A stretch of 64,000 bases of DNA from Hyphomicrobiales bacterium (GTDB taxonomy: Bacteria > Pseudomonadota > Alphaproteobacteria > Rhizobiales > Xanthobacteraceae). Location: contig JACPOA010000064.1 in assembly GCA_016185205.1 (NCBI GenBank), positions 1-64,000 on the forward strand. The letters are read 5' to 3'. Shown in pieces: positions 8,242-17,200 of the stretch. The notes under the pieces are model-generated. The model was not told the origin of the DNA. It saw only the letters and a list, made by a program, of their open reading frames with translations, and searched no databases. Position 1 is the stretch's first letter; each line of letters opens with the position of its first letter. Both the position numbers and the translations under genes were made by a program.

Positions 8242-9022
8242 ACTCACGATTGAGTCGCTGCGACTGCGGTTCGGTGGTCTCGTGGTGCTCGACGGCATAT
8301 CGCTGGCGATCGAGGCGGGCGAATTGCTGGCGCTGATCGGCCCCAACGGCGCCGGCAAGACCAGCGTGCTGAACTGCATCAGCGGAATCTATCGCGGCGA
8401 GGGCGCCATCCGCTTCCGCGGCCAGGGTATCGGTGGTCGCCCACCGCATGATATCGCACAGCTCGGGATTGCGCGCACGTTCCAGCACGGCGAATTGTTT
8501 CCGCAAATGACGGTTTTGGAGAATCTGCTGATCGGCCGGCATTCGCACATCCGCACCAATCCATTGTCCGAAATGCTGTTCTTGCCCACCGTCCGCCGCG
8601 AGGAATTGCGCCAACGCGAGGCGGCGGAGAAAATCATCGATTTCGTGGAGCTTGAGCGTTATCGCCACACCCGTGTCGGCGGCTTGCCGTTCGGTACCCA
8701 GAAGCTTGTCGGTTTTGCGCGCGCTCTCGCGCTTGAGCCGGCATTGCTGCTGCTGGACGAGCCCTCCGCCGGACTGAACCGCGATGAGCGCGAGGACCTG
8801 GCGCGTTTCATCCTGCGCATCAAACACCAGCTCGGAATCGCGATGATCTGGATCGAGCACGATATGCAGATGGTCGCCGATCTCGCCGACCGGATATGTG
8901 TCCTGGACTACGGTCGAATACTGGCCGAAGGGCATCCCGCTGACGTGTTGAAGCACCCGGAGGTTATTCGGGCCTATCTCGGAAGCGCTAATGAAAATGA
9001 TGATAGGGAGGTCAAGCCGTGA
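8234..9022 (+). CDS. ABC transporter ATP-binding protein, LivG type (Liv operon 1)
   Basis: A 262-residue ATPase starting at ATG 8234 with a perfect GGAGGT site, overlapping the previous gene by 8 bp. Walker A is Gly-Pro-Asn-Gly-Ala-Gly-Lys-Thr-Ser, Walker B is Leu-Leu-Leu-Leu-Asp-Glu, and the switch region is Ile-Glu-His-Asp-Met, as in LivG. The ABC signature is degenerate (Leu-Pro-Phe-Gly-Thr-Gln instead of LSGGQ), a change often seen in LivG-like subunits. It ends Liv operon 1 and faces the sensor kinase gene tail to tail, with about 70 bp between. Confidence 0.9.
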   Translation: MAELTIESLRLRFGGLVVLDGISLAIEAGELLALIGPNGAGKTSVLNCISGIYRGEGAIRFRGQGIGGRPPHDIAQLGIARTFQHGELFPQMTVLENLLIGRHSHIRTNPLSEMLFLPTVRREELRQREAAEKIIDFVELERYRHTRVGGLPFGTQKLVGFARALALEPALLLLDEPSAGLNRDEREDLARFILRIKHQLGIAMIWIEHDMQMVADLADRICVLDYGRILAEGHPADVLKHPEVIRAYLGSANENDDREVKP

Positions 9023-9091
9023 ATGTCAAAGTCCCGGCATTCGCGGCACTCTCAGATGGGATACCTTTCGGTCCCAGCCCTGATCAGTCTC

Positions 9092-10480
9092 TCATCGAGG
9101 CAAAGAAATCTGGGCGCGAAGGCCTGCGGTTGGCCTGTTGCTGAGGACGAGGTCGCCGCGGTGGGCCTGCACGATCGACTGGGCGATCGCCAAGCCGAGG
9201 CCAACTCCACCTGTCTCCCGGCTTCGTGATTCCTCAAGCCGATAGAAGGGATCGAACACTCGCGAGAGTTCGTGCTCGGCAATCCCGGAACCTTCATCAT
9301 CAATAATTATTTCAATCGTTTTCGGCGTCGTTTGGATCGCCACGCTCGCTGCCTTGCCATACTTGACCGCATTATCGAGGAGATTGCGGATCGCTCGCTT
9401 CAAGGCATCAGGCCGACAGTCGTATACAACAGGTTCGGCTGGCTGCATTTTTGCCGGCACGCCGGCATCGGCCATGTCATCGACGATGCTTTGGACAAGC
9501 GCCGCGATGTCGGTGGGACGCCGTAGCTCGGTCGTCGCTTCGTCGCGGGCAAACTGCAGCGTAACGCCGATCATCGAGTCCATCTCGGCGATGGTGGCCA
9601 GCATCTTGTCGCGCTCTTGCTGATTTTCAACGTTTTCGGCGCGCAAGCGTAATAGCGTCAAAGGTGTGCGCAGATCGTGCGAGATCGCCGCCAGCATGCG
9701 CGTCCGGTTTTCGATCAGGCTGCGCAGTCGGGACTGCATGGTGTTGAAGGCGCGCGAAGCCTGACGCGTCTCGATTGTGCCAGTTTCCGGCATTGGCGGA
9801 GCGTTCAAGTCATTGCCGAGCCGTTCGGCCGCTACCGACACCGCGGCAAGCGGCGCCGTCACGCGGCGCACGGCCCAAACCGACACGGCCAAAATGACGA
9901 TCGCCATAATTGCCATCGAAAGCAGGAACTTGCGCGAAAAAGCCGAACCGCTCTCGGGCAGGGCGGTCGCGAACGAGAGCCATTGGCCATCGGGCAGCGG
10001 GACCGCGACCTGCAGATCACGGAAGCCGCCAAAACCGCGGAATCCGTGCATCATCGGGCCTGGCCCCATCATCGGGCGCCAGCCGCCAAACATGGGACCA
10101 CCGGGCGGCGATGCCGACACAAGCGGTTGCTGCTCCGATGCGAGCGAAAGCTGATCGACAAGAAATTCCTTTATCGTCTGTGCAACCGCCACATCGTCGT
10201 CGTTCGGAACGATCGCCGGGGGCTGGGCCGAGAGTGCGACGCGGAAGTTCTGATCGCTGAGACCGGCAACGATCCGCTCGCGCCATTCGTGCGGGGCCTC
10301 CTGCACCAACTTCGTCAGATTGGTAATGCGCTGCGCAGCGGCAAATCCGCCGACGGCCCGGACCGCCTGCTCGCGGTCCAGCGAGTAGATCCACGATCCC
10401 GCGAGCAGCGACACGATCAATCCAGCGACCAGAACGAGCAGGGTCTGGCCGAATAGGCTCTTGGGAAGAAGCCTGCTCAT
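9092..10480 (-). CDS. Sensor histidine kinase (OmpR-type partner, Met/Gly-rich sensor loop)
   Basis: A 462-residue membrane kinase. A first transmembrane segment (about 11-31) is followed by a periplasmic loop to about 182, a second transmembrane segment (about 185-202), a HAMP linker, a HisKA domain with His268 in Ser-His-Asp-Leu-Arg-Thr-Pro, and a HATPase domain (N box Asn-Leu-Leu-Asp-Asn, then Asp-Glu-Gly-Ser-Gly and Gly-Leu-Gly-Leu). The loop holds an unusual Gly/Met/Pro-rich stretch (about 127-150) with a Gly-Pro-Met-Met-His-Gly motif also found in the exported protein across the divergent promoter. Metal (for example copper) sensing is a reasonable inference. Its ATG overlaps the response-regulator stop (ATGA). 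Confidence 0.9.
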   Translation of the reverse strand: MSRLLPKSLFGQTLLVLVAGLIVSLLAGSWIYSLDREQAVRAVGGFAAAQRITNLTKLVQEAPHEWRERIVAGLSDQNFRVALSAQPPAIVPNDDDVAVAQTIKEFLVDQLSLASEQQPLVSASPPGGPMFGGWRPMMGPGPMMHGFRGFGGFRDLQVAVPLPDGQWLSFATALPESGSAFSRKFLLSMAIMAIVILAVSVWAVRRVTAPLAAVSVAAERLGNDLNAPPMPETGTIETRQASRAFNTMQSRLRSLIENRTRMLAAISHDLRTPLTLLRLRAENVENQQERDKMLATIAEMDSMIGVTLQFARDEATTELRRPTDIAALVQSIVDDMADAGVPAKMQPAEPVVYDCRPDALKRAIRNLLDNAVKYGKAASVAIQTTPKTIEIIIDDEGSGIAEHELSRVFDPFYRLEESRSRETGGVGLGLAIAQSIVQAHRGDLVLSNRPTAGLRAQISLPR

Positions 10481-11199
10481 TGGTGGGTCACCGTAGGCAT
10501 GAACATGTAACCGCCACCCCACACCGTCTTGATGATCTTCGGATCACTGGGGTCGAGTTCGAGTTTCTTGCGGAGGCGACTGACCTGCGTGTCGATGCTG
10601 CGGTCGATACCTGCCGCGGAACGGCCGCGCGCCAGATCGAGAAGCTGATCGCGATTGAGCACACGCTGCGGTCGCTCGACCAATGCAATCAATAGATCGT
10701 ATTCGCCTGTGCTCAGCGGCAACGTCACGCCATCCTCGCGAAGGAGAGCGCGTGAGCCGGTGTCCAAACCCCAGCGGTCGAAATGGTAAGTTTTGGGTCG
10801 TGGCTCGGATTTCCCCTTGGAAAGTTGCTCCTGGCTGCGGCGCAGAACGGCTTTGATCCGCGCGATCAGTTCGCGGCTGCCGAAGGGCTTCGGGAGGTAA
10901 TCGTCGGCTCCCATCTCCAGGCCAATGACCCGGTCGACCTCCTCGCCCTTCGCGGTCAACATGATGATCGGGACATTCGACTCGGAGCGAAGCATCCGAC
11001 AAAGCGAAAGCCCGTCCTCGCCCGGCAGCATGAGATCGAGGACGATGAGATCGATTCGGCCATCGGCCATGACCTTGCGCATGGCGTGGCCGTCCGCCGC
11101 CGTGCTGACGCGGAAGCCCTCCTTCGTCAGCGCGCGTGAGACGAGATCGCGGATCTCGCGATGGTCATCGACGATCAGGATGTGCGGCCCACTTTGCAT
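10477..11199 (-). CDS. Response regulator, OmpR/PhoB family
   Basis: A 240-residue two-domain regulator. The receiver domain has the Asp-Asp pair (11-12), phospho-acceptor Asp55 in Val-Leu-Asp-Leu-Met-Leu-Pro-Gly, and the conserved Thr-Ala-Lys. A C-terminal winged helix ends in the usual Thr-Val-Trp-Gly-Gly-Gly-Tyr. I chose ATG 11199 because the receiver domain begins immediately after it. The frame is open upstream to 11346 without homology. It is co-transcribed with the kinase gene by an ATGA overlap. The gene is divergent from the Met-rich exported protein, 181 bp away, which is its likely target. Confidence 0.9.
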   Translation of the reverse strand: MQSGPHILIVDDHREIRDLVSRALTKEGFRVSTAADGHAMRKVMADGRIDLIVLDLMLPGEDGLSLCRMLRSESNVPIIMLTAKGEEVDRVIGLEMGADDYLPKPFGSRELIARIKAVLRRSQEQLSKGKSEPRPKTYHFDRWGLDTGSRALLREDGVTLPLSTGEYDLLIALVERPQRVLNRDQLLDLARGRSAAGIDRSIDTQVSRLRKKLELDPSDPKIIKTVWGGGYMFMPTVTHQ

Positions 11200-11380
11200 T
11201 TTTGCAATATAGATCAATGCACGCTGCGTGTTTTGCGAAATATGTGTCGGATTATGGCTGCTGCGGTGCTTGACACACTTTGTCACAAAAAACCCTGTTT
11301 CTGAAAAACTTGGGTGAACTCCGACCTCTCCAATGCGCACAAGCAACGGACCCCCCGCTGCACAGACATTGGAGTTTCAA

Positions 11381-11965
11381 ATGAAGAAGAAGGTTCTGGT
11401 GATTGGCGGTATCACGGCCGCCATCTTGCTCGTCGGCGGCTGGGCTTTGGCGCAAGCAAGCGGTCCCGGTGGCTTTGGGCCCCCGTTCATGCGGGGCATG
11501 GGTCCTGGCGGTATGGGCCCGGGCATGATGCAGCACATGGGTCGTGGAATGGGTCCGGGCATGATGCATGGCGGGCCTAGCCTGACGTTTGACGACCCCG
11601 CGCAGATCGAGACGCTCAAGAAAGAACTCGGCATCACGTCGGCCCAGGAGCCAGCGTGGACTAAATACGCCAAGGCGATCCAGGACTCGGCGGCCACGAT
11701 GAAGACGACCCGCGAGGGCGTTGACCCCGAAGTCGTCAGCAAGATGAGCCCGCAGGACCGCTTTGCGTTCGTGAGCAAGATGCGCGAGCAAGGGCAGAAG
11801 CAATTCGAGGCCGTGCAGACGGCGGCGAAGGAGCTTCTTGCCACACTCAACGACACGCAGAAGGCCAAGGCGCAGGAGACCCTCCCGGGTCTCGCGTTCA
11901 GTGGTCCCGGTCCGATGCGCGGGGCGTTCATGGGCGGCCCGCGACACCAGCATTGGAACCGCTAA
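11381..11965 (+). CDS. Met/Gly-rich exported Spy/CpxP-like (LTXXQ family) protein
   Basis: A 194-residue protein with an N-terminal signal sequence (about 1-25, Lys-Lys-Lys then a hydrophobic core). A remarkable low-complexity segment at about 37-65 is built from Gly-Met-Gly-Pro and Met-Met-His-Gly units. A helical region follows that resembles the Spy/CpxP periplasmic fold (an Ala-Thr-Leu-Asn-Asp-Thr-Gln segment matches the LTxxQ motif loosely). The C-terminus is again rich in Gly, Pro, Met and His. Met/His-rich exported proteins of this kind often bind copper or silver or respond to envelope stress. Its divergence from a two-component system whose sensor carries the same motif supports this. 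Confidence 0.75.
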   Translation: MKKKVLVIGGITAAILLVGGWALAQASGPGGFGPPFMRGMGPGGMGPGMMQHMGRGMGPGMMHGGPSLTFDDPAQIETLKKELGITSAQEPAWTKYAKAIQDSAATMKTTREGVDPEVVSKMSPQDRFAFVSKMREQGQKQFEAVQTAAKELLATLNDTQKAKAQETLPGLAFSGPGPMRGAFMGGPRHQHWNR

Positions 11966-12010
11966 CGCCGCTGCTCGCGTCTTGTGACAGCGAGCCGTAT
12001 TGGCTCAAAG

Positions 12011-12040
12011 CCCTCTGGACAGATTTCAATGTCCAGGGGG
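12011..12040 (+). terminator. Hairpin downstream of the Met-rich protein gene
   Basis: An 11-bp stem (CCCTCTGGACA / TGTCCAGGGGG, one G-U pair) with an 8-base loop lies 45 bp after the stop codon. No T-run follows, so termination is likely only partial or Rho-assisted. The rest of 11966-12188 shows no convincing gene. Confidence 0.4.
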
Positions 12041-12188
12041 CAACGCAGCATGTCTGATGAAACCTTTCCGCAAAAGCCATATGATGTCCATCAAGACATC
12101 CCTGAGATGGTGCCAGGTGCTCATGCTGTCGAGCGCGGCGATAGCGGGCGTGGCACGCCCGGCTCGCCGCGTTCCAATTAAACCGCCC

Positions 12189-12419
12189 TTACGCAATTTC
12201 ATCAAGTGTTGTGAAAGTGCCGTGTCGTGAAAGTGCCGATTGGCTATTTTGGATGCCGTCAGCTAACGCTGCGAACGACAATTCATTTTTATTTGCTGCA
12301 AGGTGGTACAGAATTCGGACGCGCCGCTCGTTTGCGAACAGCTTGAGTTTCCGCGCAATGTCGGGCGCGCAGACCTCGAGCTTTTCAAGATCGGTCTTCG
12401 CCGTGGCTAAGATTACCAT
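12189..12419 (-). pseudogene. ArsR-family regulator inactivated by a 16-bp tandem duplication
   Basis: The frame encodes the start of an ArsR winged-helix protein (Ala-Arg-Lys-Leu-Lys-Leu-Phe-Ala-Asn-Glu-Arg-Arg-Val-Arg-Ile-Leu, then the first half of the recognition helix) but ends after 76 residues. Positions 12206-12221 and 12222-12237 are tandem 16-bp copies with one mismatch. Removing one copy restores Gln-Ser-Ala-Leu-Ser-Gln-His-Leu-Met-Lys-Leu-Arg-Lys-Gly-Gly-Leu-Ile-Gly-Thr-Arg-Arg, the canonical ArsR helix and wing start. The homology ends shortly after, so the 3' part seems lost too. The gene follows the DUF2892 gene in the same direction. Confidence 0.85.
12206..12237. repeat. 16-bp tandem duplication (two copies)
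   Basis: The copies are GTGTTGTGAAAGTGCC (12206-12221) and GTGTCGTGAAAGTGCC (12222-12237), 15 of 16 bases identical and directly adjacent. The insertion shifts the ArsR reading frame on the minus strand. Confidence 0.95.
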
Positions 12420-12458
12420 TCCGATTCCTGACGACGAGCAGGCGCCCGTTGCAACGGA

Positions 12459-12677
12459 TCAGCGCGGTGCTTGCGAGCAAAATGCCGGACCGGGTTTTAG
12501 GCCCAGCTTGCGGAAAATGATGGCGGCCGGGCAGAAACCGGTGAAAGCCGCCTGCAACAGATTGGCTCCGACAAAGGCGGCGAGAAGCAGCCAATAGGGG
12601 CTGACCAGCCAAGCGAGCGCAAGGCTGAGCAGCACCATGCTGCCGGCGAGGGTGAGTACTGCGCGATCGATGTTCAC
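12459..12677 (-). CDS. DUF2892 / YgaP-type small inner-membrane protein
   Basis: A 72-residue protein with two membrane helices (about 8-25 and 28-45) and the family motif Thr-Gly-Phe-Cys-Pro. It resembles the membrane part of the sulfur-transferase YgaP (DUF2892). The start is GTG 12677, preceded by a near-perfect AGGAGGTCC site. It is divergent from an ArsR regulator of BigR/SqrR/YgaV type, the same pairing as ygaV-ygaP in Escherichia coli. A role in sulfide or persulfide handling is therefore likely but inferred. No rhodanese domain is attached. Confidence 0.8.
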   Translation of the reverse strand: MNIDRAVLTLAGSMVLLSLALAWLVSPYWLLLAAFVGANLLQAAFTGFCPAAIIFRKLGLKPGPAFCSQAPR

Positions 12678-12772
12678 GGGCGGACCTCCTGATCAAAGGG
12701 TTGAAGTTTGAGTCAGTGCCCAGGCCGCGGGCGCTGGCCGCCGGCGGGCCATCCCGGTTCGGCGGCATTGAC

Positions 12773-12799
12773 TATATATGCGCTAATTCGTATATACGC
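12773..12799. promoter_or_regulatory. Candidate ArsR/BigR-type operator
   Basis: The AT-rich stretch contains TATATGCG-CTAATT-CGTATATA, an imperfect inverted repeat, and a perfect palindrome CGTATATACG (12789-12798). It ends five bases before the ArsR start codon and lies between this gene and the DUF2892 gene. ArsR proteins typically repress from such sites. No ribosome-binding site is visible before the ATG, which fits a leaderless autoregulated mRNA. Confidence 0.55.
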
Positions 12800-12803
12800 A
12801 ACT

Positions 12804-13181
12804 ATGAAAATACAAGCCAATGACATGCTCGCCGCGGCCGACCAGGCGAGCACCCTGCTGAAGGCTCTCGCCAACCGGCGCCGCCTGATCGTCATTTGTC
12901 AGTTGATTGAGAAAGAGCGCTCGGTCGGTGAATTGGCCGCCTTGCTGAAGCTCCGCAGCTCGACCGTTTCGCAGCATCTCGCCCTGCTGCGCAAGGATGG
13001 GCTGGTCACGGCGCGGCGCGACGGACAAACCATCTGGTATTCGATCGGCAGCGCCCCGGCGCGCGAGCTCGTGCATACCCTTTATCGCGTCTATTGCGCA
13101 CCCGCCCCGGCCTGCGTCCCAAACGCACAGATCAAGGCGAAGCGCGCGGCACGCCGCCAGCCTCTTGCGTCACATCAATGA
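12804..13181 (+). CDS. ArsR-family repressor with BigR/SqrR-type cysteine pair
   Basis: A 125-residue winged-helix repressor starting at ATG 12804. The recognition helix reads Ser-Ser-Thr-Val-Ser-Gln-His-Leu, followed by the wing Arg-Arg-Asp-Gly-Gln-Thr-Ile-Trp-Tyr. Cysteines lie at 32 (after Leu-Ile-Val-Ile) and 98 (Arg-Val-Tyr-Cys), 66 residues apart. This is the same position and spacing as the redox pair of the persulfide sensors SqrR (41/107) and BigR. The metal site of classical ArsR (Cys-Val-Cys) is absent. A third cysteine is at 104. It heads an operon with an RND pump and is divergent from the YgaP-like gene, so it probably derepresses both under reactive sulfur stress. Confidence 0.85.
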   Translation: MKIQANDMLAAADQASTLLKALANRRRLIVICQLIEKERSVGELAALLKLRSSTVSQHLALLRKDGLVTARRDGQTIWYSIGSAPARELVHTLYRVYCAPAPACVPNAQIKAKRAARRQPLASHQ

Positions 13182-13241
13182 CCGTGCCCCGCCTTTGGGA
13201 CACGCTGAATAAAATGTTCAGATGATCGAGGAAAAGTACCC

Positions 13242-14231
13242 ATGCGTGCCGGTATTGTCGTAGCGGCTGCGCTTGCGTTGTTCGCCCATCAGGCGCGCGC
13301 CCAGGACACTTTCGTCGTTACCTCGAAGACGGTTGCTGACGAAAAGGCCGTCTTCGCCACGGTGGAAAGCGCCAACGTCGTCCCGGCGCGTACGCGCATC
13401 GGCGGCACGGTGGTTGAGCTTGCCGTGAAAGAGGGCGATGCGGTGACGCAGGGCCAGGTGGTTGCAACAATCGGCGACGAGAAGCTGGCGCTGCAGATGA
13501 AGTCGCTCGATGCCCAGATCGCCGGCCTCGAAGCCCAGTTTGCCCAGGCGCAAGCCGATTTGACCCGCGGCGAAGACCTGTTCGCGCGCGGCACTATTCC
13601 GAAGGTTCGGCTCGACGAGACGCGCACCGCCTTCAACGTGGCATCCAACGCGCTCAAAGCGCGCACCGCCGAACGCTCGGTCATCCAGCAGCAGGTCGCC
13701 GAAGGCAGCGTGCTGGCGCCGGCCTCCGGCCGGGTTTTGAAGAAGTCGGTAACGACCGGCACCGTCGTGTTGGCGGGTGAAACCGTTGCCAGCGTGGCCG
13801 AGCAGAATTTCATATTGCGCTTACGCGTGCCGGAACGGCATGCCCGCTTTCTCAAAGCCGGCGATCCGGTGCGGATCGATGGCGAAGAGCTTGGCAAAAG
13901 CGGCGCGCTGTTCGGCGCCATCCGTCTGGTCTATCCGCAGATCGAAGATGGTCGCGTGGTCGCCGATGCGGCGGTCGCGGGTCTCGGCGATTATTTCGTC
14001 GGCGAGCGCATCCGGGTGTGGGTGTCGGCCGGCGAGCGTACCAGTTTCATGGTGCCGGGATCATTCATCAGCACTCGCTTTGGCATCGATTATGCCCGCA
14101 TCCGCAAGAACGCCAACACCGTGAACGACGTGCCAGTCCAGCGCGGACGCGAACTGCCACGCCCTGAGATGCCGGATGCCCTGGAAATTCTATCGGGACT
14201 CAATGCCGGCGACGTCTTGGTGCGGCCGTGA
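13242..14231 (+). CDS. RND efflux periplasmic adaptor (membrane fusion protein)
   Basis: A 329-residue HlyD/AcrA-type adaptor. A signal peptide (about 1-20, ending Ala-Arg-Ala) is followed by a lipoyl half-motif, a coiled-coil hairpin (about 85-155, rich in Ala/Gln/Leu), the second lipoyl half and a beta-barrel domain. It would link the inner-membrane pump to an outer-membrane channel; no channel gene is present nearby. The gene follows the ArsR repressor by 60 bp and overlaps the pump gene (GTGA), so the three probably form one operon. Confidence 0.88.
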   Translation: MRAGIVVAAALALFAHQARAQDTFVVTSKTVADEKAVFATVESANVVPARTRIGGTVVELAVKEGDAVTQGQVVATIGDEKLALQMKSLDAQIAGLEAQFAQAQADLTRGEDLFARGTIPKVRLDETRTAFNVASNALKARTAERSVIQQQVAEGSVLAPASGRVLKKSVTTGTVVLAGETVASVAEQNFILRLRVPERHARFLKAGDPVRIDGEELGKSGALFGAIRLVYPQIEDGRVVADAAVAGLGDYFVGERIRVWVSAGERTSFMVPGSFISTRFGIDYARIRKNANTVNDVPVQRGRELPRPEMPDALEILSGLNAGDVLVRP

Positions 14232-17200
14232 AGCTCGGGCTTTCGGGACGCCTCACTCAGGCAACGATTCGCTCGCCGCTGACACCGTTGTTTCTGCTGG
14301 CAGCGCTCGCGGTCGGGTTGATTGCGCTGCTCAGCATTCCCCGCGAGGAGGAACCGCAGATCAGCGTCCCGATGGTCGACATTCGCGTCAACGCCGACGG
14401 CCTCAAGGCGCCGGATGCGGTCGAATTGGTGACCAAGCCGCTGGAAGCCATTATCAAGGCCCTCGACGGGGTCGAACACGTCTACAGCCAGACGGTTGAC
14501 GATCGCGTCATGGTGACGGCGCGCTTCCTCGTCGGCACCTCGGCCGACGACGCAATCTTGCGCGTGCACGAGAAGATTCGCGCCAACCTCGATCGCATCC
14601 CGGTCGGAATTTCAGAACCGCTGATCGTCGGACGCGGCATTAACGACGTCGCCGTCGTGGTACTCACGCTGTCGCCCAAGCCAGACGCAGCGGCGCGCTG
14701 GACCGACAAAGACCTCTATGAGCTCGCCGACCAGTTACGCTCCGAACTGGTGAAAACCGACAATGTTGGACTGACCTACATTTCCGGCGGCAACCCGCAG
14801 CAAATCCGGGTCGAACCCGATCCTTCGAGGCTCGCGCTGTTTGGCGTCACGCTGCAGCAACTGGTAGCTAAAGTTCGCGACGCCAACCGCTCGTTCCAGG
14901 CGGGCAATGTGCGTGACAACGGCATCATGCGCAACGTCGCGGCCGGGCAGACCCTCGCCGGCATTCCCGATATCGGACTCTTGTTGGTCGCCACGCGCGA
15001 CAGCCGTCCAGTCTACGTGCGCGACGTCGCCGCGGTCGTCCTTGGTCCGAGCCCGCAAGAGCACCGCGTGTGGATGGACACGCCGAAACAGGATGGCCAT
15101 TGGGATCGTGTGCCGGCGCTCAGCGTCGCCTTCGCCAAGCGCGCCGGCGCCAACGCGGTCGTGGTAGCCGAGCAACTGCTCACACGGCTGCGCAGTGTGG
15201 AGGGGCGACTGATTCCCGCCGACGTCAATGTGACCGTGACGCGCGATTACGGGGAAACCGCCAACGAAAAGGCGAACGAGCTGTTGTTCCACCTTGGCCT
15301 CGCGACTGTGTCGATCGTCGTGCTCATTGCCTTCGCCATCGGCTGGCGCGAGGCGTTGGTGACCCTTGTCGTCATCCCGACCACCATTCTGCTCACTTTG
15401 TTCGCCTCGAAAATGATGGGTTACACCATCAACCGCGTCAGCCTGTTCGCGCTTATTTTTTCCATCGGCATCCTGGTCGACGATGCCATCGTGGTGGTCG
15501 AGAATATCGCCCGCCATTGGGCGATGAAGGATGGCCGCTCGCGCCTGCAGGGCGCGATCGAAGCGGTGGCGGAAGTCGGCAATCCGACCATTGTCGCCAC
15601 GCTGACCGTGGTGGCGGCGCTGCTGCCGATGCTGTTCGTCTCGGGCCTGATGGGGCCTTATATGGCGCCGATCCCGGTCAACGCATCGGCGGCGATGTTG
15701 TTCTCGTTTTTTGTCGCCATGGTGATCGCGCCTTGGCTGATGACTCGCCTGCATCCGCAGGGAAATGCGCTGCACGAACACGAAGCGGCGCACGGCGAGG
15801 GCATTCTTGGCCGGCTTTATCGCCGCATGGCCAACCCGGTCGTGCGCTCGCGCCGGTCGGCCTGGCGGTTCCTCATCGGAGTTGGTGTCGCAACAGTGGC
15901 GGTGTGCGTGTTGTTCGCGACCAAGAGCGTCACCGTGAAGCTGCTGCCGTTCGATAACAAGTCGGAATTGGCCGTGGTCGTCGACCTGCCCGAGGGCGCG
16001 ACGCTCGAAGACACCGAACGCACACTGTTCGCGATTGCCGGTGTAGCGAGGCAACTGCCGGAAATCCGCTCGATCGAAACCTATGCCGGTACGCCGGCGC
16101 CGTTCAATTTCAACGGCTTGGTTCGTCACTATTATGTGCGCGAATTACCCGAACTGGGCGAACTGCATCTCAACCTGGCGCCGAGCGCTGAACGGGCGCG
16201 CGCCAGCCACGCCATCGCGCTCGATCTGCGCGCGCGGCTGAAGACGCTTATCCTGCCGGCAGGCACGGTCGCCCGCGTGGTCGAAGTGCCGCCGGGGCCG
16301 CCGGTTTTGGCCACGTTGTTGGCCGAGGTTTATGGGTCAAGCTCGACGGAACGCCGCGCCATCATCGCCGAATTGAAAACGCTCTTCGCTTCCGTGCCTT
16401 ACATTGTCGATATCGACGATTCCATAGGACAGCCGCGGCCGCGCCTGCGCATCTCGATCGATCAGGATCGCCTTGAGTTTTTCGGCGTCGAACAGCGCGA
16501 CGTCTATGACACGATCGCGGCGTTATTCGGCGGTACCGCGGTCGGCTATTCGCACCGTGGCGAAGGCCGCAATCCCATCGAGATCGTCGTCCGGCTGCCG
16601 AAACGCGATTTGTCCTGGAGCGAGCTCTTGGCCTCGACACCGGTTCCCGCCAATAGCGTGCCCGGCAACAAGACCGTGGTCGAGCTTGGCGACGTCGTGC
16701 GCGTCACCAAGGAATTGGGCTCGCCGACGATTTTTCGTCGTGACGGACGCTTTGCCGACATGGTGATGGCGGAACTCGCGGGCGCCTTTGAGGCCCCGAT
16801 CTACGGGATTCTCGACATCAACAAGCGCATCGCGGCGCACAATTGGGGCGCACTCGCCAGCCCCACCATCCGATTCCATGGTCAGCCGGAAGACGAAAGC
16901 AAGCCGACGATCTTGTGGGACGGCGAGTGGGAGATCACCTACGTGACCTTCCGCGACATGGGCGCCGCCTTCATGGTGGCGATTGTCGGCATCTATATCC
17001 TGGTGGTGGCGCAGTTCGGCAGCTTCAAGCTGCCGCTGGTCATCCTCACGCCGATCCCGCTCACCTTGATCGGTATTGTGCTCGGACATTGGCTGTTCGG
17101 TGCGCCGTTCACCGCCACTTCGATGATCGGGTTTATCGCGCTCGCCGGCATTATCGTGCGCAACTCGATTCTTCTGGTCGATTTCATCCGACACGGCTCA

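Noticed and set aside
12000-12230. Small plus-strand frame with a hydrophobic segment
   Set aside because: There is no ribosome-binding site or homology, and it overlaps a hairpin and the ArsR remnant on the other strand.
14735-16129. Long minus-strand open frame inside the RND pump gene
   Set aside because: The composition is typical of antisense frames in GC-rich genes, and the plus-strand pump motifs are unambiguous.
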